Assembly (NCBI GenBank): GCA_949299545.1
Contig: CASGAM010000013.1
Coordinates: 1 to 64,000 of the forward strand
Direction: 5' to 3'
Length of the DNA stretch: 64,000 nucleotides
From: an uncultured Prevotellaceae bacterium
Lineage (GTDB): Bacteria > Bacteroidota > Bacteroidia > Bacteroidales > Bacteroidaceae
Shown here: in pieces, positions 28,727-37,253 of the stretch
Layout of the letters: each line of letters starts with the position of its first letter
How positions within the stretch are numbered: the stretch's first letter is position 1
Program-made: the position numbers and the translations under genes
The notes under the pieces: generated by a model
Told to the model about the DNA's origin: nothing
Databases searched by the model: none
Seen by the model: only the letters and a program-made list of their open reading frames with translations

Positions 28727-31075
28727 ATGCAAAAAAACCTGGTGATTGTGGAGTCTCCAGCCAAAGCTAAAACCATCGAAAAGTTTTTGGGGGAAGACTA
28801 TAAAGTGTTATCCAGTTATGGCCACATCCGCGATTTGAAAAAAAAGGAGTTCAGCATAGATACGGCGGACTTCACACCCGAATATGAAATACCGGCTGAA
28901 AAAGTCAAGCTTGTCAACGAATTGAAATCCCAAGCACAAAAAGCAGAAACCGTATGGCTCGCATCCGATGAAGACCGCGAAGGAGAAGCCATCTCGTGGC
29001 ACCTGAGCGAAGTTCTCGGTCTTACACCTGAAAACACGAAAAGAATCGTTTTCCACGAAATCACCAAACCGGCCATCCTCAAGGCCATTGAAACACCGCG
29101 AAAAATCGACCTCAACCTGGTAAACGCCCAGCAGGCGCGACGCGTACTCGACCGCATCGTCGGTTTCAAGCTCTCACCGATACTTTGGAAAAAAGTTAAA
29201 CCCGCCCTCTCCGCCGGCCGCGTCCAAAGCGTAGCCGTCCGACTCATCGTTGAACGCGAAAGGGAAATACAACAATTCAAAAGCGAGGAAAGCTATAAGG
29301 TAACCGCCATATTTTATGCCGGCGAAGACAAGAACGAGATTAAAGCGGAACTTAACCGGCGGTTCAAGACGGAGGAAGAAGCCCGCATGTTCCTTGAATA
29401 CTGCAAAACCGCACAATTCAGAATTGAAGATATTGCCACAAAGCCCCAAAAACGTACCCCGGCGGCTCCGTTCACGACGTCAACACTCCAACAGGAAGCC
29501 GCCCACAAATTAGGTTTCACGGTGGCACAGACCATGATGGTTGCACAAAAGCTTTACGAATCCGGTAAAATCACATACATGCGTACCGACTCCGTCAACC
29601 TGTCAGCCCTCTGCCTGAATGCCTGCAAGGAGGCCATCAAGGAAATGACCGGCGAACGGTATGTCAAGATAAGGCAATATCACACAAAAACCAAAGGCGC
29701 GCAGGAAGCACACGAAGCCATCCGGCCTACCTACATGAACCAGCAGGAGATTGAAGGCACCTCGCAGGAGCGGCGACTGTACGATCTGATATGGAAACGT
29801 ACCATCGCATCGCAGATGGCTGACGCCGAATTGGAAAAGACCGTTGCTACCATCAACATAAGCGGACAGGATGCCGTGTTCGTATCTACCGGCGAAGTCA
29901 TCAAGTTCGACGGTTTCTTAAAGGTTTACCATGAGACATTCGATGATGAGCCGGACACTGACAACGAATCGGATGCCGGACGATTGTTACCTCCCATGTC
30001 TGTCGGCCAGCAGCTGACCGGCAAGGAGATACAAGCCATCCAGCGTTTCACCCAACATCCGCCGCGATACAACGAAGCCAGCCTCGTCAAAAAATTAGAG
30101 GAATTAGGCATCGGGCGTCCGTCTACCTATGCCCCGACCATCAGCACCATCCAGCAGCGCGAATATGTGACAAAAGCAGACAAGCCGGGCGAGGAAAAAG
30201 AGATGCAGACACTTGTCCTGAAAGGAAACAAACTCACGAAAAAAACGAAAAAGACGGTTGTCGGCACAGAACGGGGCAAATTGATACCGACCGACATCGG
30301 AACAGTCGTAAACGACTTCCTCCTGCAATATTTCCCCGAAATCATGGACTATAACTTCACGGCGGAAGTAGAAAAGAAATTCGACGACATTGCCGAAGGA
30401 AAAACCATGTGGAAAAATGTCATGCAGGATTTCTACAAGGATTTTGAGCCGATGGTAGAGAAAACCCTAAAAGAAAAAACCGGTCACAAAGTTGGCGAAC
30501 GCATCCTCGGCACCGATCCTGCCAGCGGAAAGACCGTCTCAGTCAAGATAGGACGCTTCGGACCTGTCGTACAGGTCGGAACCGTAGAGGATGAGGAAAA
30601 ACCGAAATTCGCACAAATCAGGAAAGACCAAAGCATAGAAACCATCACGCTGGAGGAGGCACTCGAACTGTTCAAGTTGCCGCGCACCATCGGCACGTTT
30701 GAAGGCGACAATGTAGTCATCGGAACCGGACGCTTCGGCCCGTACGTCCTGAACAACAAACAGTACGTGTCCATCCCGTCCGATTTAGATCCGCTCACGA
30801 TTTCTTTGGAAGAGGCCACACGCCTTATTCTCAACAAACGGCAAGAACAGGAGGAACGGCATCTCAAGTCTTTCACCGAAACGCCCGACCTGGAAGTACT
30901 CAACGGCAGATACGGCCCATACATCTCTTATAAAGGGAAGAACTACCGGCTGCCTAAAGGTTATGCGGAGAAGGCACGCGAACTGACTTATGAAGAGTGC
31001 ATGGCGGTCATCACTGAAGAAAAAGACAAGCCGGCTAAAACCACCCGCAAACGAAACTATTCCGCTAAAAAATGA
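28727..31075 (+). CDS. topA: DNA topoisomerase I
   Basis: A 782-residue type IA topoisomerase that relaxes negative supercoils. The Toprim domain opens the protein (MQKNLVIVESPAKAKTIEKF), with DEDREGEAISWHL for metal binding. The catalytic Tyr lies in the ITYMRTDS motif (about residue 290). Three short C-terminal repeats follow (VKIGRFGPVVQVG, VIGTGRFGPYVLN and LNGRYGPYISYKG), without the Cys4 zinc fingers of E. coli TopA; the protein ends in a basic tail. Its stop overlaps the aroK start (ATGA). It leads a four-gene unit topA-aroK-speA-argB. Confidence 0.97.
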   Translation: MQKNLVIVESPAKAKTIEKFLGEDYKVLSSYGHIRDLKKKEFSIDTADFTPEYEIPAEKVKLVNELKSQAQKAETVWLASDEDREGEAISWHLSEVLGLTPENTKRIVFHEITKPAILKAIETPRKIDLNLVNAQQARRVLDRIVGFKLSPILWKKVKPALSAGRVQSVAVRLIVEREREIQQFKSEESYKVTAIFYAGEDKNEIKAELNRRFKTEEEARMFLEYCKTAQFRIEDIATKPQKRTPAAPFTTSTLQQEAAHKLGFTVAQTMMVAQKLYESGKITYMRTDSVNLSALCLNACKEAIKEMTGERYVKIRQYHTKTKGAQEAHEAIRPTYMNQQEIEGTSQERRLYDLIWKRTIASQMADAELEKTVATINISGQDAVFVSTGEVIKFDGFLKVYHETFDDEPDTDNESDAGRLLPPMSVGQQLTGKEIQAIQRFTQHPPRYNEASLVKKLEELGIGRPSTYAPTISTIQQREYVTKADKPGEEKEMQTLVLKGNKLTKKTKKTVVGTERGKLIPTDIGTVVNDFLLQYFPEIMDYNFTAEVEKKFDDIAEGKTMWKNVMQDFYKDFEPMVEKTLKEKTGHKVGERILGTDPASGKTVSVKIGRFGPVVQVGTVEDEEKPKFAQIRKDQSIETITLEEALELFKLPRTIGTFEGDNVVIGTGRFGPYVLNNKQYVSIPSDLDPLTISLEEATRLILNKRQEQEERHLKSFTETPDLEVLNGRYGPYISYKGKNYRLPKGYAEKARELTYEECMAVITEEKDKPAKTTRKRNYSAKK

Positions 31076-31599
31076 CACGTATCATCTTATTAGGCTATAT
31101 GGGAGCCGGCAAAACAACCTTAGGCATGGCATTGGCCCGGCAGACCGGACTTCCTTTTTACGATTTGGATTGGTATATCGAAGAACGTTTCCACCAGACG
31201 ATTCCGCAACTCTTTGAGAAATACGGCGAAAAAGGTTTCCGGGAGATTGAAAAAGAAATGCTCCACGAAGTAGCCGAATTTGAAAATGTCATCATATCCG
31301 TCGGCGGAGGGACGCCCTGTTTTTTCGATAACATGGCGTATATGAACGAACAGGCACAAACGGTTTATTTGGAAGCGACGCCAGAAGTGTTGCAACAGCA
31401 CTTGGCCATGAGCAAAACGGAGCGGCCGCTTTTAAAGAACAAGACACAGGAAGAAGTCTGCCGATTCATTGCCGATTCGCTTGAACAACGGAAACCCTAC
31501 TATGAACAGGCACGATACAGGTTCAATACCTCACTATTAAGTGACAACGAGAAAATACAGGACAGTGTCCAAGAACTTCGCAAACTACTTAACACGTAA
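31072..31599 (+). CDS. aroK: shikimate kinase
   Basis: A 175-residue P-loop kinase that phosphorylates shikimate on the route to chorismate. Walker A is GYMGAGKTT (residues about 7-15), the shikimate-binding region YDLDWYIEERF follows, then GEKGFREIEKEML with its conserved Arg, and the SVGGGTPCF loop (Walker B-like) near residue 80. The C-terminal lid carries ERPLLKN. Length is typical. Its ATG overlaps the topA TGA by four bases, so translation is coupled; speA begins eight bases after its stop. Confidence 0.95.
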   Translation: MTRIILLGYMGAGKTTLGMALARQTGLPFYDLDWYIEERFHQTIPQLFEKYGEKGFREIEKEMLHEVAEFENVIISVGGGTPCFFDNMAYMNEQAQTVYLEATPEVLQQHLAMSKTERPLLKNKTQEEVCRFIADSLEQRKPYYEQARYRFNTSLLSDNEKIQDSVQELRKLLNT

Positions 31600-31607
31600 G
31601 AACAGAC

Positions 31608-33500
31608 ATGAGAAAATGGCGTATTGAAGACTCAGAAGAACTCTACAACATCAACGGCTGGGGAATTAACTATTTCGGCATCAACGAAAAAGGTAACATG
31701 TATGTTGCCCCTCGCAAAGATCAGGCGAGAATCGACCTCAAAGACCTGATGGACGAGTTGTCGTTGCGTGACGTTTCAGCCCCGGTACTGCTGCGTTTTC
31801 CTGACATCCTGGATAACCGCATCGAAAAAACAAGCAACTGTTTCAAGATTGCGGCAAAGGAGTACGACTACAAAGGCGAGAATTTCATCATTTATCCCAT
31901 CAAGGTCAATCAGATGCGGCCGGTGGTAGAGGAAATCATCAGCCACGGAAAGAAATTCAATCTCGGACTGGAAGCCGGTTCCAAACCGGAACTACATGCC
32001 ATCATCGCCGTCAATACCGACTCAGACTCACCCATAATCTGTAACGGCTACAAAGACCGCAACTACATCGAGCTGGCCTTGCTGGCCCAGAAAATGGGTA
32101 AAAGGATCTTCCTCGTGGTGGAGAAACTCAACGAGCTGAACATCATCTACGAAGTGTCCCGCAAACTCAACGTGCGTCCTAACATCGGCATCCGCATCAA
32201 GTTGGCCTCTTCAGGCAGCGGAAAGTGGGAAGAAAGCGGCGGCGACGCCAGCAAGTTCGGCCTGACCTCCAGCGAACTGCTCGACGCCCTCGACATGCTT
32301 GAAAGCAAGGACATGAAAGACTGCCTCAAGCTGATACACTTCCACATCGGAAGCCAGATCACCAAAATACGGCGCATACAAACAGCCCTGCGCGAAGCAT
32401 CACAATTCTATGTGCAATTACACCGCATGGGCTACAATGTCGAGTTCGTCGACTGCGGTGGCGGTCTGGGTGTGGACTACGACGGTACCCGGTCCAGCAA
32501 CAGCGAGAGTTCGGTCAACTATTCCATCCAGGAATATGTCAACGACTGCGTCTATACGTTTGCCGAGGTATCGAACAAAAACAATATCCCCCATCCGAAC
32601 CTGATTACGGAAAGCGGACGTTCCCTTTCCGCCCACCATTCCGTCCTGGTCATGCAGGTACTCGAAACAGCCTCCCTGCCCCGCATGGACGAGAGCTTCG
32701 AACCGAAAGAAGACGCACACCAGCTGGTAAAAGACATGTACGAGATTTGGGATAACCTCAATCCCCGCACATTGCTTGAAGACTGGCACGACGCACAACA
32801 GATACGCGAGGAATGTCTGGATCTGTTCAGCCACGGCTTCGTCGACCTGCGCACGCGGGCCGACATTGAAAGCATGTACTGGAGCGTCACACGGGAAGTG
32901 AACATGCTGGCGCAAACCCAGAAACATATCCCTGAAGAGTTGTTGTCGTTAGACAAGCTGTTGGCAGACAAGTACTTCTGTAATTTTTCACTTTTCCAAA
33001 GCCTGCCCGACTCATGGGCTATCGACCAGCTGTTCCCCATTGTGCCGATACAGCGGCTCAACGAACGGCCGGAAAAACAGGCAACCCTGCAAGACATCAC
33101 CTGCGACTCCGACGGGAAAATCGCCAACTTCGTCACCAACAGCTATCTGTCGCACAGCCTTCCCGTACACACGCTCAAGAAAAACGAGCCATACTACATC
33201 GCCGTTTTCCTCGTAGGCGCCTATCAGGAAATTCTGGGCGACATGCACAACCTGTTCGGCGATACCAATGCCGTACATGTCACAGTCGACGGCGACAGCT
33301 ACTCCATCGACCAGATTATTGATGGCGAGACCGTTGCCGAGGTTCTCGAATACGTACAATACGACCCAAAGAAATTGGTGCGCCGGCTCGAGATATGGGT
33401 GGCCAAATCCGTCCAGTCAGGCAAAATAACCCTTGAGGAAGGCAAAGAGTTCCTCAGCAATTACCGCTCCGGACTTTACGGTTATACCTATTTGGAATAA
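31608..33500 (+). CDS. speA: biosynthetic arginine decarboxylase
   Basis: A 630-residue fold-type III PLP enzyme that turns arginine into agmatine, the first step of one polyamine route. The PLP lysine is in YPIKVNQMRP (about residue 105). Further motifs are GLEAGSKPEL, LIHFHIGSQI, FVDCGGGLGVDYDG and ITESGRSLSAHHSVLVM, all in family order; the C-terminal beta domain is complete. It lies between aroK and argB in one plus-strand unit, with 19 bases to the argB ATG, which places arginine synthesis and arginine use under one transcript. Confidence 0.96.
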   Translation: MRKWRIEDSEELYNINGWGINYFGINEKGNMYVAPRKDQARIDLKDLMDELSLRDVSAPVLLRFPDILDNRIEKTSNCFKIAAKEYDYKGENFIIYPIKVNQMRPVVEEIISHGKKFNLGLEAGSKPELHAIIAVNTDSDSPIICNGYKDRNYIELALLAQKMGKRIFLVVEKLNELNIIYEVSRKLNVRPNIGIRIKLASSGSGKWEESGGDASKFGLTSSELLDALDMLESKDMKDCLKLIHFHIGSQITKIRRIQTALREASQFYVQLHRMGYNVEFVDCGGGLGVDYDGTRSSNSESSVNYSIQEYVNDCVYTFAEVSNKNNIPHPNLITESGRSLSAHHSVLVMQVLETASLPRMDESFEPKEDAHQLVKDMYEIWDNLNPRTLLEDWHDAQQIREECLDLFSHGFVDLRTRADIESMYWSVTREVNMLAQTQKHIPEELLSLDKLLADKYFCNFSLFQSLPDSWAIDQLFPIVPIQRLNERPEKQATLQDITCDSDGKIANFVTNSYLSHSLPVHTLKKNEPYYIAVFLVGAYQEILGDMHNLFGDTNAVHVTVDGDSYSIDQIIDGETVAEVLEYVQYDPKKLVRRLEIWVAKSVQSGKITLEEGKEFLSNYRSGLYGYTYLE

Positions 33501-33519
33501 GACAATCACACAAGACATC

Positions 33520-34293
33520 ATGAAAGAAAAAATAACCATTGTAAAAGTTGGCGGCAAAATCGTAGAAGAGGAAGCATCTCTCGCACGCCTGCTTGATGAC
33601 TTCAGCCGCATCGAAGGCGCAAAGTTATTGGTACACGGGGGCGGTCGCTCCGCAACAAAACTTGCCGACCGACTGGGTATCGAAAGCAAGATGGTCAACG
33701 GCCGCCGCATCACCGACCAACAGACGCTCGAAATCGTCACCATGGTTTATGGCGGGCTCGTCAACAAAAACATCGTGGCACGCCTACAGGCCAAAGGCGT
33801 CAACGCCCTCGGACTGACCGGTGCGGACATGAATGCCATCCATTCACACAAACGCCCCGTAAAAGACATTGACTACGGCTTCGTGGGCGATGTTGATCAG
33901 GTCAATGCCGGCATACTGGCGGAACTCATCCACAAGGGCATTGTCCCCGTATTGGCGCCGCTGACCCATGACGGCGAGGGGCACATCCTGAACACGAACG
34001 CCGACACCATTGCCGGCGAAACTGCCAAAGCGCTGGCTGAGCACTTCGACGTCACGCTCATATACAGTTTCGAGAAAAAAGGTGTCCTGAAGGATGCAGA
34101 CAATGACGATAGCCTCATCCCCCACCTCAACGAACAGGAGTTTAAGGACTATGTCGCCGACGGCACAATACAAGGCGGCATGATTCCCAAATTAGAAAAC
34201 GCCTTTGAAGCCATCCACGCCGGCGTAGGCAAAGTCATCATCACCCTGGCAACCGCCATCGACGGGACACAGGGAACCATCATCGAAAAATAG
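33520..34293 (+). CDS. argB: N-acetylglutamate kinase (arginine pathway)
   Basis: A 257-residue amino-acid kinase that phosphorylates the N-acylated glutamate in arginine synthesis. The N-terminal glycine-rich KVGGKIVEEE and the LLVHGGGRSATKL motif form the nucleotide and substrate sites; LGLTGADMNAI and ILNTNADTIAGETA follow in order. The start is the ATG at 33520; the in-frame ATG at 33433 lies inside speA. In Bacteroides fragilis the next enzymes use succinylated intermediates, so the natural substrate might be N-succinylglutamate, which the sequence does not settle. A strong terminator follows. Confidence 0.92.
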   Translation: MKEKITIVKVGGKIVEEEASLARLLDDFSRIEGAKLLVHGGGRSATKLADRLGIESKMVNGRRITDQQTLEIVTMVYGGLVNKNIVARLQAKGVNALGLTGADMNAIHSHKRPVKDIDYGFVGDVDQVNAGILAELIHKGIVPVLAPLTHDGEGHILNTNADTIAGETAKALAEHFDVTLIYSFEKKGVLKDADNDDSLIPHLNEQEFKDYVADGTIQGGMIPKLENAFEAIHAGVGKVIITLATAIDGTQGTIIEK

Positions 34294-34354
34294 AAAAAAA
34301 CAGTTGGTTAAAACGCAAGCAACCAGCCACATAAGAAAAAAACATAAAAAAAAC

Positions 34355-34396
34355 GACGGGTGAGTGTAACTTTAAGGTCACTCACCCGTCTTTATT
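34355..34396 (+). terminator. terminator after argB, immediately before the sigma factor
   Basis: A perfect 12-bp stem (34355-34366 with 34379-34390) with TTTATT following. The sigma factor ATG is only 14 bases past the stem. The loop contains TAACTTTA (34367-34374), one base off a -7 promoter box. Confidence 0.85.
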
Positions 34397-34404
34397 ACAG
34401 AGAG

Positions 34405-34914
34405 ATGAAAGAAATCAGTTTCAAAAACGATGTCCTGCCGCTGAAAAACAAACTGTACCGGTTAGCACTCCGCATCACCTGCGACACGGCCGAAGCGGAA
34501 GACGTCGTACAAGAAACCATGATCAGGGTGTGGAACAAACGCGAAGAGTGGCAGCAGTATAACTCCATCGAAGCATTGTGCATCACCATCTGCAGAAACC
34601 TGGCCATCGACCAAAGCCAAAAAAAAGATTCCAGGAATGCAGTATTCGACATCAGCCGACACGAACACTCCGACATCTCTACCCCGCACGAACATCTCGC
34701 TGCACGGGAAGGACTCAACATCCTGCAAGGCATCTTACAGGAATTACCTGAGAAACAACGTGCCATCGTCGAGTTGCGGGACATCGAAAACAAGACGTAC
34801 AAAGAAATAGCCAGCGCCTTGAACATCACGGAGGAACAAGTAAAATCCTACCTCTTCAGGGCGAGACAGAAAATCAGACTAAGATACACGGAAATACAGG
34901 ACTATGGACTATAA
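34405..34914 (+). CDS. ECF-type RNA polymerase sigma factor
   Basis: A 169-residue group IV sigma factor. Region 2 is seen at VVQETMIRVWNKREEW (about 35-50), with the preceding LYRLALRITCDTAEAED, and region 4 at LPEKQRAIVELRDIENKTYKEI and the helix-turn-helix ITEEQVKSYLFRARQKIR (about 110-160). The start is the ATG at 34405; an in-frame ATG at 34360 falls inside the argB terminator. The next gene, a single-span membrane protein, overlaps by 11 bases and is the likely cognate anti-sigma or signal protein. Target genes are not identifiable. Confidence 0.93.
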   Translation: MKEISFKNDVLPLKNKLYRLALRITCDTAEAEDVVQETMIRVWNKREEWQQYNSIEALCITICRNLAIDQSQKKDSRNAVFDISRHEHSDISTPHEHLAAREGLNILQGILQELPEKQRAIVELRDIENKTYKEIASALNITEEQVKSYLFRARQKIRLRYTEIQDYGL

Positions 34915-35398
34915 ATATATCGAACAACTGTTAGAACGCTATTGGCAATGCGAGACCAATCTTGAGGAGGAACAGATTCTCAAACTGTTCTTCTCGCAGG
35001 AGAACGTACCCGCTCACCTGCAGCAATACAAAAAACTGTTTGCCGATATAAAATCCTTGCAGGGACAAACGCTCGGCGAAAATTTCGACCGGAAAGTATT
35101 GGACCGTATCCAGGCAGACCTGCCGGTAAAAGCAAAGAAAGTAACCCTGAGTCAGCGGCTCAAACCTTTCTACAAGGCCGCAGCCGTCGTAGCCATTGCC
35201 GTCACCTTGGGCAACGCTGCACAAAGCTCGTTCAAGGAACAGCGCGAAGAAGACTACAACTACGACAGCTATCAGGACACTTACACCGACCCGGCCGTAG
35301 CCTATGACAAGGTATCCGACGCATTGGACATGGTGTCAAAAAGTCTGGGCGAGACAGCAAGACGGGACTCATTATTGAAATCCACACAGCGCAACTGA
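34904..35398 (+). CDS. single-span membrane protein, likely anti-sigma partner
   Basis: A 164-residue protein. An N-terminal cytoplasmic helical part (YIEQLLERYWQCETNLEEEQ) is followed by a membrane segment (about 91-107, AAAVVAIAVTLGNAA) and an extracytoplasmic acidic, Tyr-rich tail (EEDYNYDSYQDTYTD). The order matches Bacteroidetes proteins placed between an ECF sigma factor and a DUF4252 protein. There is no HxxxCxxC zinc motif, so it is not a ZAS-type anti-sigma; the role as regulator is inferred from position. It overlaps the sigma gene by 11 bases. Confidence 0.7.
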   Translation: MDYKYIEQLLERYWQCETNLEEEQILKLFFSQENVPAHLQQYKKLFADIKSLQGQTLGENFDRKVLDRIQADLPVKAKKVTLSQRLKPFYKAAAVVAIAVTLGNAAQSSFKEQREEDYNYDSYQDTYTDPAVAYDKVSDALDMVSKSLGETARRDSLLKSTQRN

Positions 35399-35399
35399 A

Positions 35400-35891
35400 A
35401 TGAAACGCATGCTCTGCCTGCTGCTTCTCGGCATGACAGCCTACGCAGCCACGGGACAAGACTTTGCCACAAAGTTCATGAGCCAGACAAACTGCCCGGA
35501 TGAACTTTACTGCCAGACCGTAAGTCCGAAGATGATGGAGAAACTAATCAACCTGCCTGAAGCGTCAGACAAGGAAAAAACAAACACACTGTTGGAAAAG
35601 CTGAAAAGCGCCCGCATCATCACGGCGACAAGCCATGCCAAATCCTTTTTCAATCGCGCACGCGCACTGATTGAACACAACCCCAACAGGTTCCTGCCTT
35701 TAGGCGAATACCCGAAAGGTTGCACCGACATGGTTTTCGTGCGGAAACACGACCAGATCATCGTCGAATTGGTGATGCTCTGCTACAACGAAAGTGACAG
35801 CCTCTTCACTGCCATCAACCTGACAGGCAACATGGATGGGCAATTCATCGACCAGCTCTCGGCAAAAAACGAGAACGACAGTTTACAATAG
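35400..35891 (+). CDS. DUF4252-family exported protein
   Basis: A 163-residue protein with a signal peptide (cut near YAATGQ) and a compact mature domain of about 140 residues with the DUF4252 pattern: repeated SPKMMEKLINLPEASD-like helices and a beta-sheet half (TDMVFVRKHDQIIVELVMLC, then FTAINLTGNMDG). Function is unknown in the family; in Bacteroidetes it follows an ECF sigma factor and a membrane partner, as here, one base after the preceding stop. Probably a periplasmic effector or sensor of that system. Confidence 0.75.
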   Translation: MKRMLCLLLLGMTAYAATGQDFATKFMSQTNCPDELYCQTVSPKMMEKLINLPEASDKEKTNTLLEKLKSARIITATSHAKSFFNRARALIEHNPNRFLPLGEYPKGCTDMVFVRKHDQIIVELVMLCYNESDSLFTAINLTGNMDGQFIDQLSAKNENDSLQ

Positions 35892-35991
35892 AACATTTTT
35901 GCTTTTTAATATAAACAAGTTAGTGCTTTAAAACGATGCGAAGCTGTGAAGTTTCTATTCTCTCAAATTTTTCATAACATACTAACAACGG

Positions 35992-36024
35992 AAAGGGCTG
36001 CCTGCAGAAGGTCGCCCTTTTGCT
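35992..36024 (+). terminator. hairpin about 100 bases after the DUF4252 gene
   Basis: AAAGGGC (35992-35998) pairs with GCCCTTT (36014-36020), then TGCTTT. It is the likely end of the sigma factor operon transcript. Confidence 0.55.
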
Positions 36025-36475
36025 TTACCCCCTCCTCTCTCCCTACACGCACTTTCATCGAAAAAGCATTCACTCCTTCACCGTGCCTGTAACTCACTTT
36101 GTAACAACCGTTTAACCGGTGAAGGACTTGCTCGTTCCTTGCGTTCACTCTTTTGCAGGCCACTGCCGTTGCTGCGACCGCACGCAGCAAAAATTACAAA
36201 GCCGGAAAATAAATTTTCAAGCGCACGCAAATTTACCTGCATGCGCTCGCATTTTCGTACTCCGTCAACCGGCCGTAAAAACAAGCAAGCGCACTTCCCA
36301 CAGGCGTATGGCCGACATGTAAAAATAAATCACATCCTCAATCTTCCCATTCAACGTATGCGGTGAAGGACATAATGAAGAAAAACAACACAAGTCCTTC
36401 ACCCATAAACATCTGTTGTTGAACTGTTTATTAAACAGGGTGAAGGAGTGAAGGCTTTTTAGGCAACTTTGCTTG

Positions 36476-36491
36476 GCGCGCGTACGCGCGC
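36476..36491. repeat. 16-bp alternating CG palindrome
   Basis: GCGCGCGTACGCGCGC, a perfect palindrome within a 19-base alternating purine/pyrimidine run that could adopt Z-form. Confidence 0.75.
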
Positions 36492-36651
36492 GTGAGCAGC
36501 GGCTACGGTGATACTGTATGACATTTTTACGTTACTTTCCGAAATCCATGTATCATTTTTATAAGTTCAGAAAAGTATTAGTATGGAAGAAAGAAGATGG
36601 TAAAAAATGAGATTACTTTAAATTCTATCCTCATTTTTCTTTTTAATCATT

Positions 36652-36697
36652 ATATTTTCATTAGTGTCCCGTTAAAATGGGACACTAATGAAAATAT
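36652..36697. repeat. perfect 19-bp inverted repeat
   Basis: Arms 36652-36670 and 36679-36697 are exact reverse complements around an eight-base spacer, with GTGTCCC/GGGACAC at the core. It overlaps the region just before the broken lipoprotein gene. It resembles mobile-element ends placed head to head or a very strong hairpin. Confidence 0.85.
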
Positions 36698-36725
36698 TTA
36701 TAAAACGAAAAAGTTATTTAGATTG

Positions 36726-37111
36726 ATGTTGCTATGTGCAATCTTAGTTCTATCGTTTTCATCTTGCTCCAATGATGAAGAAACATTCGATTATTCAATA
36801 GAATTTCTTTACGGCAAATGGGAAGGTACCGAAATCTATTACAAAGGCGAGTGGCTTGATTTATCTAACTGGATGTATCAAAAATTATCTTTTTCAATTA
36901 GTTTTAACGAAGATGGAACTTATTACGGAGAAGGATTCTTTGGTACTGGATATGGGACATATAAAGCTGTTGGAAAAACATAACTACTTATGTCGATGGT
37001 GAAAAATATCTCACATATTATGTGAAATCATTATCAAATGATAAGTCTGAAATAACAATGTATGAAAATAGTGGAGATAGTATGGATTTGAGAGTAAAAA
37101 AAGTAAATTAA
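36726..37111 (+). pseudogene. frameshifted lipocalin-like lipoprotein
   Basis: The first frame encodes MLLCAILVLSFSSCSNDEE, a lipoprotein signal, then a small beta-rich domain (YGKWEGTEIYYKGEW) typical of lipocalin-like lipoproteins, and stops at 36983. The rest continues in another frame: TTYVDGEKYLTYYVKSL then ITMYENSGDSMDLRVKKVN, ending at 37111. Adding one A to the five-A run at 36974-36978 would join the two. Upstream, one extra A after 36690 would create a natural start, MKNIYKTKKLFRL, for the same signal. Two homopolymer losses in one small AT-rich gene suggest decay, though a sequence error cannot be excluded. Confidence 0.7.
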
Positions 37112-37159
37112 TCTTGCTTAAAAAGTATTTCTACTAAATTTGTATCATTACAAACAAAC

Positions 37160-37209
37160 GCAGTTATATGCTACCCGTGATGTAGGATAGTATATAACTG
37201 CCTATTTTT
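37160..37209 (+). terminator. terminator after the broken lipoprotein gene
   Basis: A 14-bp stem with one G-T pair (37160-37173 with 37188-37201), followed by CTATTTTTA. Confidence 0.75.
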
Positions 37210-37222
37210 ATTAGTGATAAGA

Positions 37223-37253
37223 TTGTTAGTAATAATAATATTTCATACTTTTG
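37223..37253 (+). promoter_or_regulatory. promoter with a long leader before the lipoprotein gene
   Basis: TTG (37223-37225), 20-base spacer and TACTTTTG (37246-37253). The next convincing ATG is at 37598, so the leader would be about 340 bases. It contains a short ORF (37266-37370, 34 codons) and a stem-loop. Confidence 0.6.

Larger units (their letters stand above)
35892..36600. other. gene-free region with five GGTGAAGGA motifs and a CG palindrome
   Basis: I find no credible gene here. Five copies of GGTGAAGGA occur: minus strand 36069-36082, plus 36118-36130, plus 36362-36371, minus 36391-36403, plus 36439-36452. The outer pair forms an inverted repeat (14 of 14 bases), as does the inner pair with 13 bases. 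AT-rich palindromes precede the copies at 36118 and 36439. A 16-bp GC palindrome (36476-36491) lies just beyond. Base composition shifts to AT-rich after 36500. It looks like accessory or mobile DNA without its enzymes. Confidence 0.6.
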
